From contig OU744737.1 of the NCBI GenBank assembly GCA_916613615.1, positions 4,422,001 through 4,486,000 on the forward strand: a DNA stretch of 64,000 bases, given 5' to 3'. This DNA comes from Steromphala cineraria. Lineage: Eukaryota; Mollusca; Gastropoda; Trochida; Trochidae. Every line of letters starts with the position of its first letter. Positions within the stretch are counted from its first letter, which is position 1. The notes beneath the pieces are model-generated. The model had not been told where the DNA came from, did not search any database, and was given only the letters and a program-made list of their open reading frames with translations. Below, piece by piece: positions 33,861 to 44,385 of this stretch. Position numbers and translations under genes: made by a program.

Positions 33861-34561
33861 ATTATAGGTAAAAAAGTACCAGAAAAAAAAGTCCTTTTAT
33901 CGTAAAAACAGATTACATTGATCTTGACATCAAAGTTTTTGTAAAGAATGCATCCTTGAGTATTAATAATTGAAAACTATGTTTGTTTTAACTGAGAAAG
34001 TAATCTTTGCAATTGATATTGTAAAGAAAGTATGAAGTGTTTATGTATAATGACTTTAAATACATGGATTAAATGATTAAATTTAACCAAGAAGGATGTA
34101 ACGATAACTAATTAAGGATTCAAATTGAGAGCTTATAATTGTATTGAAGAACTCAACGACTTAAATGTGTGATTTTAGCTGACTGGATCAAAACAGTTCT
34201 GCATTGTCATGATAGTTTAGCTGAGTTAAGCAAAGAAGACTACTCTATCAGGAGATGCGAGAACTAACAATGTTTGCGAAGGGTGGAACACCAATTTAAG
34301 TTCTTCAACTTGGTTGGGCACCACCACCCAAGTGCCTGGCGAACCATCGATTGGTTCAAAAATGATAAATTTGTTTATGTTATGTTGAAATATTAATGTG
34401 ATTCAGAAATGTCACAAATATCACGATATCATAAATGTATGTTGAATCATATACAAAGTACATGTAAATAAACTTTTTAATCAAAATCTTTGGGTTTTAC
34501 AAATAGGACTTTTTTCCTAGGCAAAATTAGGACTTTTACCGGGACTTTTTTACCGAACACC
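33861..34561. mobile_element. Iterated-TIR transposon, family C
   Basis: The left end starts attata and then GGTAAAAAAGTACC and related units. The inverse right end starts ggtgttc and then GGTAAAAAAGTCCCGG and related units (34505-34554). gattataag (33852-33860) and gattataac (34562-34570) form a 9-bp duplication with one mismatch. Same plan as families A and B, with its own iterated word. No ORF was seen. Confidence 0.82.
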
Positions 34562-35425
34562 GATTATAACCTTTCATAAAGATTTTGTTTATGAATGTGC
34601 GTTGCTGTTGTTAAATTGAGTTAAGATTTAATCTTTGTCTAAATGTTTCAAATAGATCAAATATTTATCATCCGTTAACAGGTATCATAAACAGTAATGT
34701 CTCCTCGGATTTCAGGCAGTGAAATAAACAGGATTATTTTTACTTGTTTAATTGTGAGGATAATAAAATACATCGCTGATATTTGTAATCACTGTACTCA
34801 CACCCAATACATTGATAAAATATACATCTCGTTAGTACCACCTTATCTATCTCTGTAATTTTCTTTTATGACGGCCGGACACCTGTCATTTTATACGTTG
34901 TGTATCTATAGCAATGAAAGTGCGAAATGTCTAGTCGTATGACGTAAACAGTGACATAACTGTCCGGGCACTAACTAACTTGTCATCACAATAGGCGACA
35001 GATTGTCTGGCCTAGTGACCAACGAATTTGTACATATCAGTGACCGCCGACTGTCTTGATATCTTACTGCAGACCGAATGTCTAGACTAGTGACTAACGT
35101 ATTCGTACATGGCAGTGACCGCCAATTGTCCTGGCACCTTTCTGCAGAAAAAAATGTTAACCAATGATATTGAAGAATATAATCCGACAAATGAAAAGAA
35201 GAAAAAGAATGTAAATTTATTTCATAGGACTCCCCTTCATCACTATATGTTAAACCTTGATGGAGCATGTATTATGTTAACAAATGCAGCGGATCATATA
35301 CATGGATACTTCTAGCAGGTATGGTTTTTTTTGTTAATACGAGTTAAAGAAATACCCCCCACCCCCCTCATTCAATATTTCGTAAACATATATGATAAGA
35401 TGAAAAAGAAGCAACCACACCTTTG
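34562..35425. other. Spacer, no gene seen
   Basis: 34975-35150 has two diverged units around gtgaccgcc.a.tgtc and actagtgac.aacg, ~90 bp apart. A 97-codon minus-strand ORF over it is probably chance. Confidence 0.4.
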
Positions 35426-35770
35426 TGTAGGTTTATTCGTAGAGGAAACGGGTTCGTAGATGGGATTTTTACAGGTTCGTAATGAAAAACAGTTTCGTAT
35501 AGAGTGACAAATTGTGAAATAAGTTCATATAAGCAATAAATTATCATTGTAAATGATAGTATACATATTCAAAGGAGAATAATTGTACATTCAATGTATT
35601 AATACGATCGATGTAATGTCTTGTATAAATAAACTGAGTAGATACTTTGTAAATAGTACATCAAAGTATATAATATATATTCACAATATTAAATGAAAAT
35701 TTGAAGACCTCTACGAAGCTTTTTTCCCTGAAAAAAATCGGTCTCTACGAAACCGCCGGTTCCCCTACCA
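35426..35770. mobile_element. Foldback element with iterated TTCGTAGA words (family D)
   Basis: The left end carries TTCGTAGAGG, GGTTCGTAGA, GGTTCGTA and GTTTCGTATAGAG; the right end carries the inverse words (ctctacgaag, tctctacgaaacc). Outer bases are tgtagg on the left and ggtagggg on the inverse right. No convincing target duplication was found. Architecture resembles families A-C. Confidence 0.6.
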
Positions 35771-36289
35771 TGCTAGACTAGGTTGCTGCGCAGTTAAAAT
35801 AGCGCAGAGTAGGCAGCGCGCTGATCGAGATTTACGACCCTCTCGGGGCCTCGCTAATATAACACTGGAAGTGAAAAATTAGAAGTTGGAGACCCCCTTT
35901 AAAGTATGCCCTGGGTGACCCGAGGATGCAGTGAAATAAACCCTCTATCAAGCTTCAGTGGTGATAAACTTTATCACCACTCACATAAACTTCTTCACAA
36001 CTCTTGTGACTTAGTTTGACTTCGTCATAATGAATTATGATGACACATTGTTATTGTGCTGAAAGGCTCTTCCTGGAGGCCGATTAACATCAAAATGTTG
36101 TTGAGGCATATTTTCAAGGTTTGTATCATATTATTAAAATTACTGTAAATTCCTGACAAATATCATGGTAATCTCGTCTTGTGAGGTAGAAAAATGAAAT
36201 TTATCATCCAAAAGTGGCTACCACAGATATCGCTTTTGTGAGATCAAACGATATCGCTACAATCAAATCGTCATAATCCTAGTACATCA

Positions 36290-36660
36290 TCAGTTAATGA
36301 CATCACGAGGCTTTGACATCACTTAGAACACAGCTGACAATACTATGATGTCACAACGTTCATGACATAACAATGCTATGACGTCATAATGCTGATGACT
36401 TTCCAATGCAATGACCCCACTGCTCAAGAAGTCTAATGCCTATTTTGTGTTCAGATATGTTCTTTCTTGCTAATAACTGTTGAAGAATGATTGGAAGATA
36501 AATAAAATCTCACTTTCTTGTCTTCTGATATCAAATATCAACACTTATTATGCCTCGGAGATTTGTAAATTTAATCAACTTGTGTTGATATATTTGATAT
36601 CAGAAGACACTTGGGTGAGATTCTCTGTATAGCCTTTATACCTCACTCGATGAGATAAAC
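36290..36660. repeat. Dispersed repeat R1, copy 2, with hairpin
   Basis: Second copy of the repeat at 32421-32740. Bases 36521-36605 form an inverted repeat with arms gtcttctgatatcaaat. Confidence 0.65.
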
Positions 36661-38330
36661 AAGATAATAGTCAAGAAATGACTGATTTCCACTATTTATT
36701 ACACTCATGTTGGAGATAATACTGTTATGAAACATTATATTCTTGTCCAACACTGTTGCGAAACATTACACGTTAATACGATTGCAGCTGTACGCCATAA
36801 CTGGCAAGTGATGTTAGTCGTGACATTCTGACGTCACAAAAATTAAGATTTGAAGCCACAATGGCGAGTGTCTTACTTTAAGTATGTTCTAAATGAGCAT
36901 TTTTTTCTTGGCAGTTGCAGTATAGCTTGATATATTAGTAAATCAGCGAGAATAAAATCAGTCATCAGCAGAGACATGTATCTCACCGTCCCCCATTAAC
37001 ACCTTTGATACACAAGTTGATATTCTTTATATTCAATTGATGGGTAATACATTACATGAATAATTTTCAGATAGATATGATGCATGTGTTTTTAGTGTTT
37101 CTCAGAAATAATTTTCGAGTTCTGATCCGGAAAACGAAAAGATTAAGAAACGGACAGACTGACAGGGTGATAGGGTGATGACTATATCCCACAGCATTAC
37201 ATACTGGTTGGACAACCTTACAAAACAGTGGGATACAATTAATCTAGTCCCATTTAATAACATATTTTGGAATATCTTTAATAGTATAGCTTTCGCCCAT
37301 TAAATACCTAACCATCCACATAAATATGTTATTAAACAGGACATTAACTAGTATTCTCTATTTACTAAACAAGGAAAGTGTCCCGTCACAAGTAATTGTC
37401 ATGTTAGGTTAAATTGAACTCCCCTTCTTTAGAACCGTACAACGGTTATCTTTGTGACATCTTAACAAATTAGCACTTCAACTAAAAAACAAGAAATATT
37501 CATTGCTATATTCATGTTTATTCAAATAAATATACAGTCAACAAAGCATATTAAATAACATGTAAATAAAATAGACTTAAATACATCACAATCTCTTGTT
37601 AAAATACAGCTAATAAGTTCCATTAGTTTTATGACATGAATAATCTAAATCCTGAAGTGTGACAGGCTCAAATGTAAAAAGAACAAAATTAAGTAATATT
37701 ATCATATGATAAACACTTGAACACTAAATTGGTTGAAAAAAGTAAGTATGTTGATTCATACAAATTCTCTTAATATCCTATCAATTGACCTCAACATAAA
37801 GAATTAAATGAAGATAGCTATAAGAAATCATGTGATTACGTTTTACGGGTTTTTGACATTTTATGACAAGTATTCACAAAATGTCAACACATATGCGTCT
37901 GGTCGAGGAAGGCTTTCATTTCGTAATAAAGATAAATTAGTTACAGACGAATACTGCAGGGCTCCAGACAGTTATATTGACCAATTGATCTAATTGATTA
38001 ATTATTCACTCATCTAAATAAAATGTGAGTAGCAATGTTACTAAATTGAAAAAATAAATGCGTATTTAACTCATCAAAACAAAAAGTGAGAAGTAACATT
38101 AAAGAAATGTACTAATATAGTTGAGTACAACATTATTGCAATAGTAAAGAATTGGTCGTAACGGACTACGCTGCTTTTAGAGACAAAGATATGGACATTA
38201 AGGACTGAACCACTATTTTGACAATAATGTACACGCATATTGAACAATATCCTACTCACATTCTGTGAGAGTCGTGCGTATCTTTCACTCATTGAGTTTT
38301 TGAGAATTAATTTGAAATTTGAAAAACCAG
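36661..38330. other. AT-rich interior, no gene seen
   Basis: No domain-bearing ORF, tRNA or clear repeat edge was recognised in about 1.7 kb. Confidence 0.4.
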
Positions 38331-38503
38331 TGTAGCGGAGGGCAGCCTTCGTTTAGCGAACAATGAGATAAGGGAGGTAACTCTTGAGAGTACGTTGTTA
38401 CTTAAGACGCGCGTGACACAATTTAACATAGTAAAATATATACCTACGGCACGTGACCGGTTTGGATCAATCGCTAGCCAACATTGTCTTATAAGTCGAG
38501 ATG
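38331..38503. repeat. Dispersed repeat R2, copy 1
   Basis: It matches 59861-60031: gtagcg, a ttt.ccgaacaa-type block, agggaggtaactctt, cagtttaacata-type block, atacctacggcacgtgaccg and aagtcgaga. Confidence 0.75.
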
Positions 38504-39091
38504 AGGGGTATATATACAAGGCAGGCGCCTAATTTAGGAAGTACACTATTAGACTTGATTTAATAAACATGTTTATATATAACTGGTTTTTATCTAAATT
38601 TACGAACACGAGTTGTTTTTTATTGCCGCCGAGTCGGAGATTCCGGTAGTATATTGTTTTTCATCTGTTCATCTCTCCATCTGCCCTTCCGTCAGTCTGT
38701 ATGACAACAAAAACGTTAACCGTGGCTGTAACTTTTGCTTTTTAAGAGCTAGGTCTTTGATACTTGAAATATACAATTCGCTCAACATCACAAGCCCTTA
38801 CAGTTACTGTTCCTGATTTGTCACATACGAATGACACTTTTTTTACATTTTATTTCAATTACCATGTGCTCGGTGTAATCACGACTTTCTCACTGTCCTG
38901 TAGGACCTATAGATATTTATCTGTGTTAAACACAGCTCACGCTCGTTCCGATTAACTTTTATGTAGGCCTACTTATATCTTAGTAACGCAGTTCTGCTAA
39001 GAGTTCCCTTCTTCTTCATACAGCTAAGATAACACGCCAAATGTATGCAATGCTGATTCACACTAACGGAATGTATATTATACTGTTTCAG

Positions 39092-39409
39092 AAATTACAT
39101 CGTCGCGAAAAACTACTGCAATCCATCGATTGGCCAGAGAGGAGAAAGGCTCGGGTTGCAGCCGTTTTGAGCCTGGACTGCACATCCCCAGCAGAAAGTG
39201 ACGAGGATGACCACAACCTCCTTCATAACATCCCTTTCTGCTGGGAATCGGACAAGTTGAGGCAGTACAAAAGATCCCTCGATGCAGCCCAGTTGTCGAC
39301 GGCTACAGCCCGAACCTTAAATAAGGCAAAATTTCTAGTAGACCATCCAACAAAAATGACAGAGGGTCCTGTACCGTCAGGCACGCCTCAGTGGGCAATA
39401 AAACAATAA
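39092..39409 (+). CDS. Terminal exon of a hypothetical invertebrate protein
   Basis: An acceptor (actgtttcag) precedes an open frame of 105 codons ending at TAA 39407-39409. It starts KLHRREKLLQSIDWPERRK (basic), passes an acidic SPAESDEDD stretch, then FCWESDKLRQYKRSLD, and ends SGTPQWAIKQ. Acidic D/E stretch, 'P-x-W-x-S-x-K-L' and a final 'P-x-W-A-I' resemble a multi-copy family of uncharacterised proteins I recall from molluscs and cnidarians, some tied to mobile DNA; I cannot name it. Upstream exons were not found. It lies inside the 11-kb interval with inverted motif arrays, so it may be cargo or an element protein. Confidence 0.5.
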   Translation, partial: KLHRREKLLQSIDWPERRKARVAAVLSLDCTSPAESDEDDHNLLHNIPFCWESDKLRQYKRSLDAAQLSTATARTLNKAKFLVDHPTKMTEGPVPSGTPQWAIKQ

Positions 39410-41099
39410 TATAACCATCACTTAATGTCTCTACCATCATGTTTTTATATATTTTTACATATATAATTGTTTATTGGCCTCAGGTCGAAGGACTAGTGTT
39501 AATCCTAGTCCCAGGTAAAAATATCACACTATGAAACATTAATTACATTATTCAAAATTTTATGACTAAAATGATTTACATAATGAAACTAGAATGAACA
39601 ACTTCCATGTCAGAATAATTGCCGGATTTGGTGTCTGTGCAAGAAGAGAAGAATACTATTCGATATAAATATAATATTTTTTCTCAATAAATTAATTATA
39701 CTTGGTCATGAGAATGTTTGACTGTTAACTTTCTTGTCAACGTAACAATGACTCTAATCGTGAGGGAATGTTATATTTAAGTAATATATATATATATAAG
39801 TGAATGTGATGGTGATGACATTTTATCTTTGAACATCGAAAGTCAATATTTAATTTTTCAACATTCACATCGATCACAATATTATGTTAGCGTTTTTGCT
39901 TTTGTAATAAATTTTATTGTATAGTGATTTGTGATTTAAATATAAATATTTAAAAATATCCCTGATGGTTGAGACATTATATTGTACATACATACCATTG
40001 TGTTGGAATTGTAACTATTCACATTTAAATCATTTTTTTCATGGGAGTGTTGCCAGTTTTTTTTAAAATTTGGATCATGAATCCGGTGGTTATACAGTAT
40101 TTATGTTTTTAAATAACCTTGTCAGATCCTTAAATTTGCAGGTGCAACACTTGTGTTAAAACCTACATTATATATATAGTACATATTGTCTGTCAGCAGT
40201 TTTAATGTCATATATTTGCAATTTGAATTTTACAAAGCATGATTGTACTATCAAATGTTAAATTTAAAGATTTTGGGTAATGAAATAAGGTTTTTGACCT
40301 ATTTTTTTCTTATTCTTTTCAAATACATTTTGTCTTCATTATTTTTTAAATTTAAATATGGAACACAAACAATATTAACAATATTTCAATGTTAACCCTC
40401 GTACGACTAAATGGGGTCTATCACATACATCAATGTATATAACTTAGCATAGTTTTGTGTTTTTTCTAATGAGCCATATTTACACGATAAAATGGTAAAA
40501 TTCTTACACCCCAAACCCAATTAATACTTCCTGTTTCCATATTGAATTTTCTTTTTGTTTTGTATCACATTAACATGTTTTGATTAAATAAAAAATTGTT
40601 TAAATCAATAAATTCTATATATATATATATATATATAACTGATATTAGTTTTATACATTAAATTTGTTTAGTCGGGATCATTGACTTTTCAAACAAATTC
40701 CCAATAGTAAGTAATTGTAACAATTTTCTTTCACACATGCGAGGGTTAATTACATTTTTTCATGGAATGTTTAACAGCCTTATTTTATAGATTTACACCT
40801 TATTTTCAACCTGTTGTAATCACCGCAATTTATGAAATAGAAATTTATGAATGTTGAAAAACTAATGTTTTGCTGTGATTTTGTGAATAGTAAGTAAAAT
40901 TGTTGAATCCTCGTTCATGTCAGAACGTATGTGCTTAATAAATATACATTGACTGATAATTTCCGTTCTGTTGTCATTCTCACCCAAAATTAGTTTCTTT
41001 TTCTATCCTACAATGCTTACAGTCGAAATCTAGCCACTTGGAATGATACATTGCTACAGTAACTCGATTGGGAGGGGGGGATGGGGCATGGTGATGAGA
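39410..41099. other. AT-rich 3' region, no gene seen
   Basis: Follows the exon above. Contains TA dinucleotide runs near 39787 and 40617-40637 and many aataaa words, so it may include the 3' UTR. No second ORF of note. Confidence 0.45.
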
Positions 41100-41626
41100 T
41101 CAAAGATATCAACATTTGCGTAAATGCAAAGGAAATTTTCAGGATGTATTAAAGTTTCTGGAAATGCAATGGAAATGTGTAGGTTTTCATATTTGCGGAA
41201 ATGCAGTAGAAATAAATTGGATATTGTATTTGCGGAAATGCAGTGGAAATATATAGGATTTATTTATTTTTGCGGAAATGCATAGGACATCTTAAAGATA
41301 TGTTATTGCAGATATGCAATGGAAATGAGTAGGTTTTCATAAATGCGGAAATGCAGTGGAAATGTTCATGATTTTATGGTTCCGGAAATGAAGTGAAAAT
41401 TGTCTGGATTTTCAACATTGCATTTCGGTTTGCGGAAATCTTCCTGAAAGTGGGCAACTGACACCTGTTGGAAACCGTCCGGATATGGTGTCATTTTTAC
41501 AAACCGGATATGCGGAAATGAACAAGAAATATGCGGAAATACCACAGAAATGGGTTGTAAAGTCGAATTTCCGCAACATTTCTGCAAATTTCTGCGATCC
41601 GGAAATGAATTTTTTTTTTCTATGTA

Positions 41627-42292
41627 ACGTGTTATAATATGCCATTATCAATGGTGTATTCATTAGTTAGTTAATAGTATCTCTATCTCTAACTTACATA
41701 TATTCGCTCTCATACGAATATATTTACTGACTCAATGAGCAAAAATCTAGATGTTTCACACAGGTAGTCATCTATTAGCTCTCCCAAACATCCACTATCA
41801 TCTCATAGTGTATCACTTAAAAATACATAAATAACTACATAACACAATTCGATGTTTTAAATGTTTTCTGTAGAGCAGCATTCAGCACGCCCCGCATCTG
41901 AAAAAAAACCAACCTGTTTTTAATAACAATACACACCATTTCACATCATACACTAACTCTTTAAGCAATCCCTTAAAGAGTAATCAATTTGTGTAAAAAA
42001 TACACTTATAATTTAACCACATAAACCTAAAAATACATAGGTTTGTTTACTCTTAAAAAATACGATTTTTAAGAGCCCCACCGGCATCACCGGCAAAAAC
42101 ACTGATAACACCGACTGTTTGTGACCACAGGTAAATCACCGGCCATCTCCGACCCCACCGCAGGGATCACCCTGGTTCAAAGTATGAAAGGGAGAAAAAT
42201 CTAACCTTAGCCTAATATAATGGGATTTTTAGAGCAAGCAATGGGATGTTTGAGGAGAAAAATAATAGTTTTTATTTTTGTAATGAGACTTT
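41627..42292. other. Spacer, no gene seen
   Basis: Includes short imperfect repeats of caccgg...atcaccggc (42075-42150). Nothing else recognised. Confidence 0.35.
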
Positions 42293-42306
42293 CTCCCCTC
42301 ATTTGT

Positions 42307-42614
42307 GACCACCACTGGACTCATTACCTTAACGTGGTGTGGTGGTTTGTGTGCTTCGACAACCCCGAGTGCTATGCCAGCTGGAGCTTACATGCTCCTG
42401 GTAGGGTCACCCAAGCTGGACGGGTAGAAGCCAGACCAAATGTGAGTCCTTCTAAAACCTGCTTTTCTATCTCTCACTATGCCTTTCTTTCCGTCTTTTC
42501 TCTCATCCTTTCGATCCCTTTCTCCCTGATCTATCTACTCTCTTTTGGATGGCAACATCCACGTGTTTAATAACTGAAATATTGTTCAAAACACGTTAAA
42601 CACCAACTCACTCA
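42307..42614 (+). mobile_element. 308-bp retroposon, 14-bp TSD, caactcactca tail
   Basis: ctcccctcatttgt occurs at 42293-42306 and 42615-42628. The body starts gaccaccactggactcatta, includes the hairpin ctggagc-ttacat-gctcctgg, and ends cgttaaacaccaactcactca. The 3' tail of this type is common on invertebrate LINEs, so this is either a SINE using that tail or an internally deleted LINE. No RNA polymerase III boxes were recognised. Confidence 0.8.
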
Positions 42615-42740
42615 CTCCCCTCATTTGTATTGATAATTGGATTTCTTGGTACATCAATGGGTAAATATCCCCAAATCCCTGTCCAAAGTGATCCCTGCCA
42701 CCGTGTATGAGTTTAGTATATAAGGCACACTTACTCTGCT

Positions 42741-42795
42741 ATCTTTGTCTGACGAGTTCACTCAAGAACGAAACTAGTTACCACCAAGGAAGCCA
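42741..42795 (+). ncRNA. Hammerhead ribozyme 1
   Basis: The conserved core is present: CTGACGAG (42749-42756), helix II gttc/gaac (42757 region and 42767-42770), then GAAAC (42770-42774). A two-base loop TA and GTT follow, giving a very short helix III and a predicted cut after 42779. Helix I is weak (gt/ac next to the core, then ctt/aag). Short-helix-III, type-I hammerheads are typical of Penelope-like elements and animal retrozymes and tend to act as dimers. Confidence 0.7.
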
Positions 42796-42861
42796 ATCAG
42801 CCTCTATTCGCCTAATCCGTTCTCAACCATACATCTTTATAAGGAGGGTAAAACATTCAGT

Positions 42862-42912
42862 TTATTCAGTCTGATGAGTCCTACTCTATGGACGAAACTA
42901 GTCACTTAATCC
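42862..42912 (+). ncRNA. Hammerhead ribozyme 2
   Basis: The core reads CTGATGA (42871-42877), helix II GTCC/GGAC (42878-42881 with 42890-42893), GAAAC (42894-42898), loop TA, GTC (42901-42903), so cleavage is predicted after 42903. Helix I pairs cagt-side agt with act after the cut and continues after a mismatch (tt/aa). It lies 124 bases from ribozyme 1 in the same orientation and just upstream of a short ORF, the arrangement known for Penelope-like elements. Confidence 0.82.
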
Positions 42913-42990
42913 ACAACTACTGCCTCTTAGGCGTCATATGGCCAACTTGTCTTACTTATTCTTACATTCTTCTGCCTTCTTCGCATAAGA

Positions 42991-43599
42991 TGTCCACCAC
43001 AATTACGACAGCCCCATCATGCGCCAGCTTCACAAGCATGATAGAAGTGGAGCCTCACAATGAGCCGCCGTCCTCCAAACGCCGGAAGATTGATTTTGAC
43101 CTGGGGACTAACACTGCCGGCGTAGAAGATACCAAAGCGGTCCAACTTACTGATAACATGATGCAGGAATACAAAAATCTCCGCAACGCACAGTCCAAGT
43201 CTGCCCGCCTGAATGTGACATTCAATTCCTGGAATGGTGCCAGCAGGTCGACATGGTCCCCCGACCGGGTCATCCTCCCGAACGTACAGGCTACGTTCCC
43301 GAGGACCTAGCTAAGGCCAGGTCGACCTCGGCTCTGGTTCTCCTTGCAAACTACCTTGACCTGTTGAGAAGAAAACAACAATCCCTTGAAAATAGCATCA
43401 CCGAAATTCAACTTTCCCGCCGGATATGGAGTCCAAACACAGGGACACCATCACGGCCATCATGGACAGAGAAACAGAGTCCACACAATCCAAACTATCT
43501 ATGAAGATTGTGGAAATCAAAGAGTTGTTTACCGACCACCAGCCCTTTGACTGGCAGAAGTTTGTTCATGGGACCCTCCCTAACAAACCCCTATATTAA
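42991..43599 (+). pseudogene. Putative Penelope-like element ORF1
   Basis: A start at 42991 (MSTTITTAPSCASF) follows two hammerhead ribozymes. The frame has a basic PPSSKRRKIDFD stretch and ends near 43307. Continuations in other frames read YLDLLRRKQQSLENSITEI and METESTQ-like, then DHQPFDWQKFVHGTLPNKPL, stopping at 43600. Two frameshifts are therefore needed for one ~200-codon protein. The KRRK could be a nuclear signal. Assignment rests on the ribozymes and on position, since I do not recognise the protein itself. No RT follows in the next kilobase. Confidence 0.5.
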
Positions 43600-43639
43600 G
43601 ATCTCGGCCTTGTGTAAAAATAAATAATGTGTACACTAG

Positions 43640-44028
43640 AGGCCGAGTTCTTAATTTAGCGTCGCGAAATGAGACCTCGTACCGTGTCACCTCGTGAGGG
43701 TAGGCCTTCGTGTGGTGTCGTATATTGTATTAGATTTTAAGATTTGAGGTTTAGAAGCGCAACGCAAGGCTGTCAAAAAACTGCGGCTTTCTTTTACGTC
43801 CGCACCGCGCAGCGCAACGTAGGCAAAAAACGCGGCTTTCTATTACGTCCGCACTCCGAAAAACCCATGTCGTCATATCCGCTACGTCATGGATACACTC
43901 TCGTCAGTTGTCGCTCAGAATTCACAGGAGAAGGTTGTGTTCAAGAGATCAAGATTGGGACTTGTGCTATTTGTGATTGTGATTCATTACGGAATATTCA
44001 GTGAAATTCTAGGATTGGACATTACACA
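43640..44028. promoter_or_regulatory. Upstream region of gene X exon 1
   Basis: Two diverged units around gcgcaacg.aggc...ctgcggctttctttacgtccgcac (about 43757-43860) give local CpG richness compared with the surroundings. A TATA-like ttgtattagattttaag lies at 43725. Promoter activity is an inference from position only. Confidence 0.25.
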
Positions 44029-44050
44029 ATGGAGGAGTCAGCTAACAAAG
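44029..44050 (+). pseudogene. Unrecognised gene X, exon 1 (copy 2)
   Basis: ATG at 44029 reads MEESANK and meets a strong donor, AAAG|GTGAGC. The split codon G|CT joins in frame to the exon at 44386 (acceptor cattaaag), giving ANKADQVASLNG. The unspliced reading (79 codons, stop at 44266) is the alternative. Confidence 0.45.
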
Positions 44051-44385
44051 GTGAGCAATCATTGAGTTACTGGTCTTTTGTTATCCAAACAATGACACCA
44101 TTTGACAAATTTGACGGGTCGACTTTGTACAATAAGTTGAAAGATTTCACGAAAAAGGTAGGGAAATACGTAATAGTTGACCATCCAGCTAGCGTTAGGG
44201 ACGAAGCAGAATTAAAAAAAACTTTGGCAATCTATGGGGTGGGAAGTTTTGCTTGCAGTATGTATTAAATCTCTGATAGGCATAGTTTTTTTGTGAGATG
44301 ATACTGTTGTTTTGTTGCGATACCTACGTGTAGGTGATCTACTCCATTCCAAGTTTTTTTAAATTCTGCTTACGTCCCATTAAAG

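Larger units (their letters stand above)
30546..41626. mobile_element. Candidate 11-kb element with inverted motif arrays
   Basis: Left array 30560-30890 and right array 41100-41615 are built from ccatttc/ggaaatg-type words (tttccgca, gcggaaatg, tgcagaaa) in opposite orientation. The outer left end acacagcaaaaatatg...catttc aligns with the inverse outer right end acatagaaaaa...catttcc. No transposase was recognised. Inside are further elements (33861, 35426) and one exon-like coding block (39092-39409). The target duplication is not clear (TTAA-like on the left, TAAC on the right), so the unit is a hypothesis. Confidence 0.45.
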
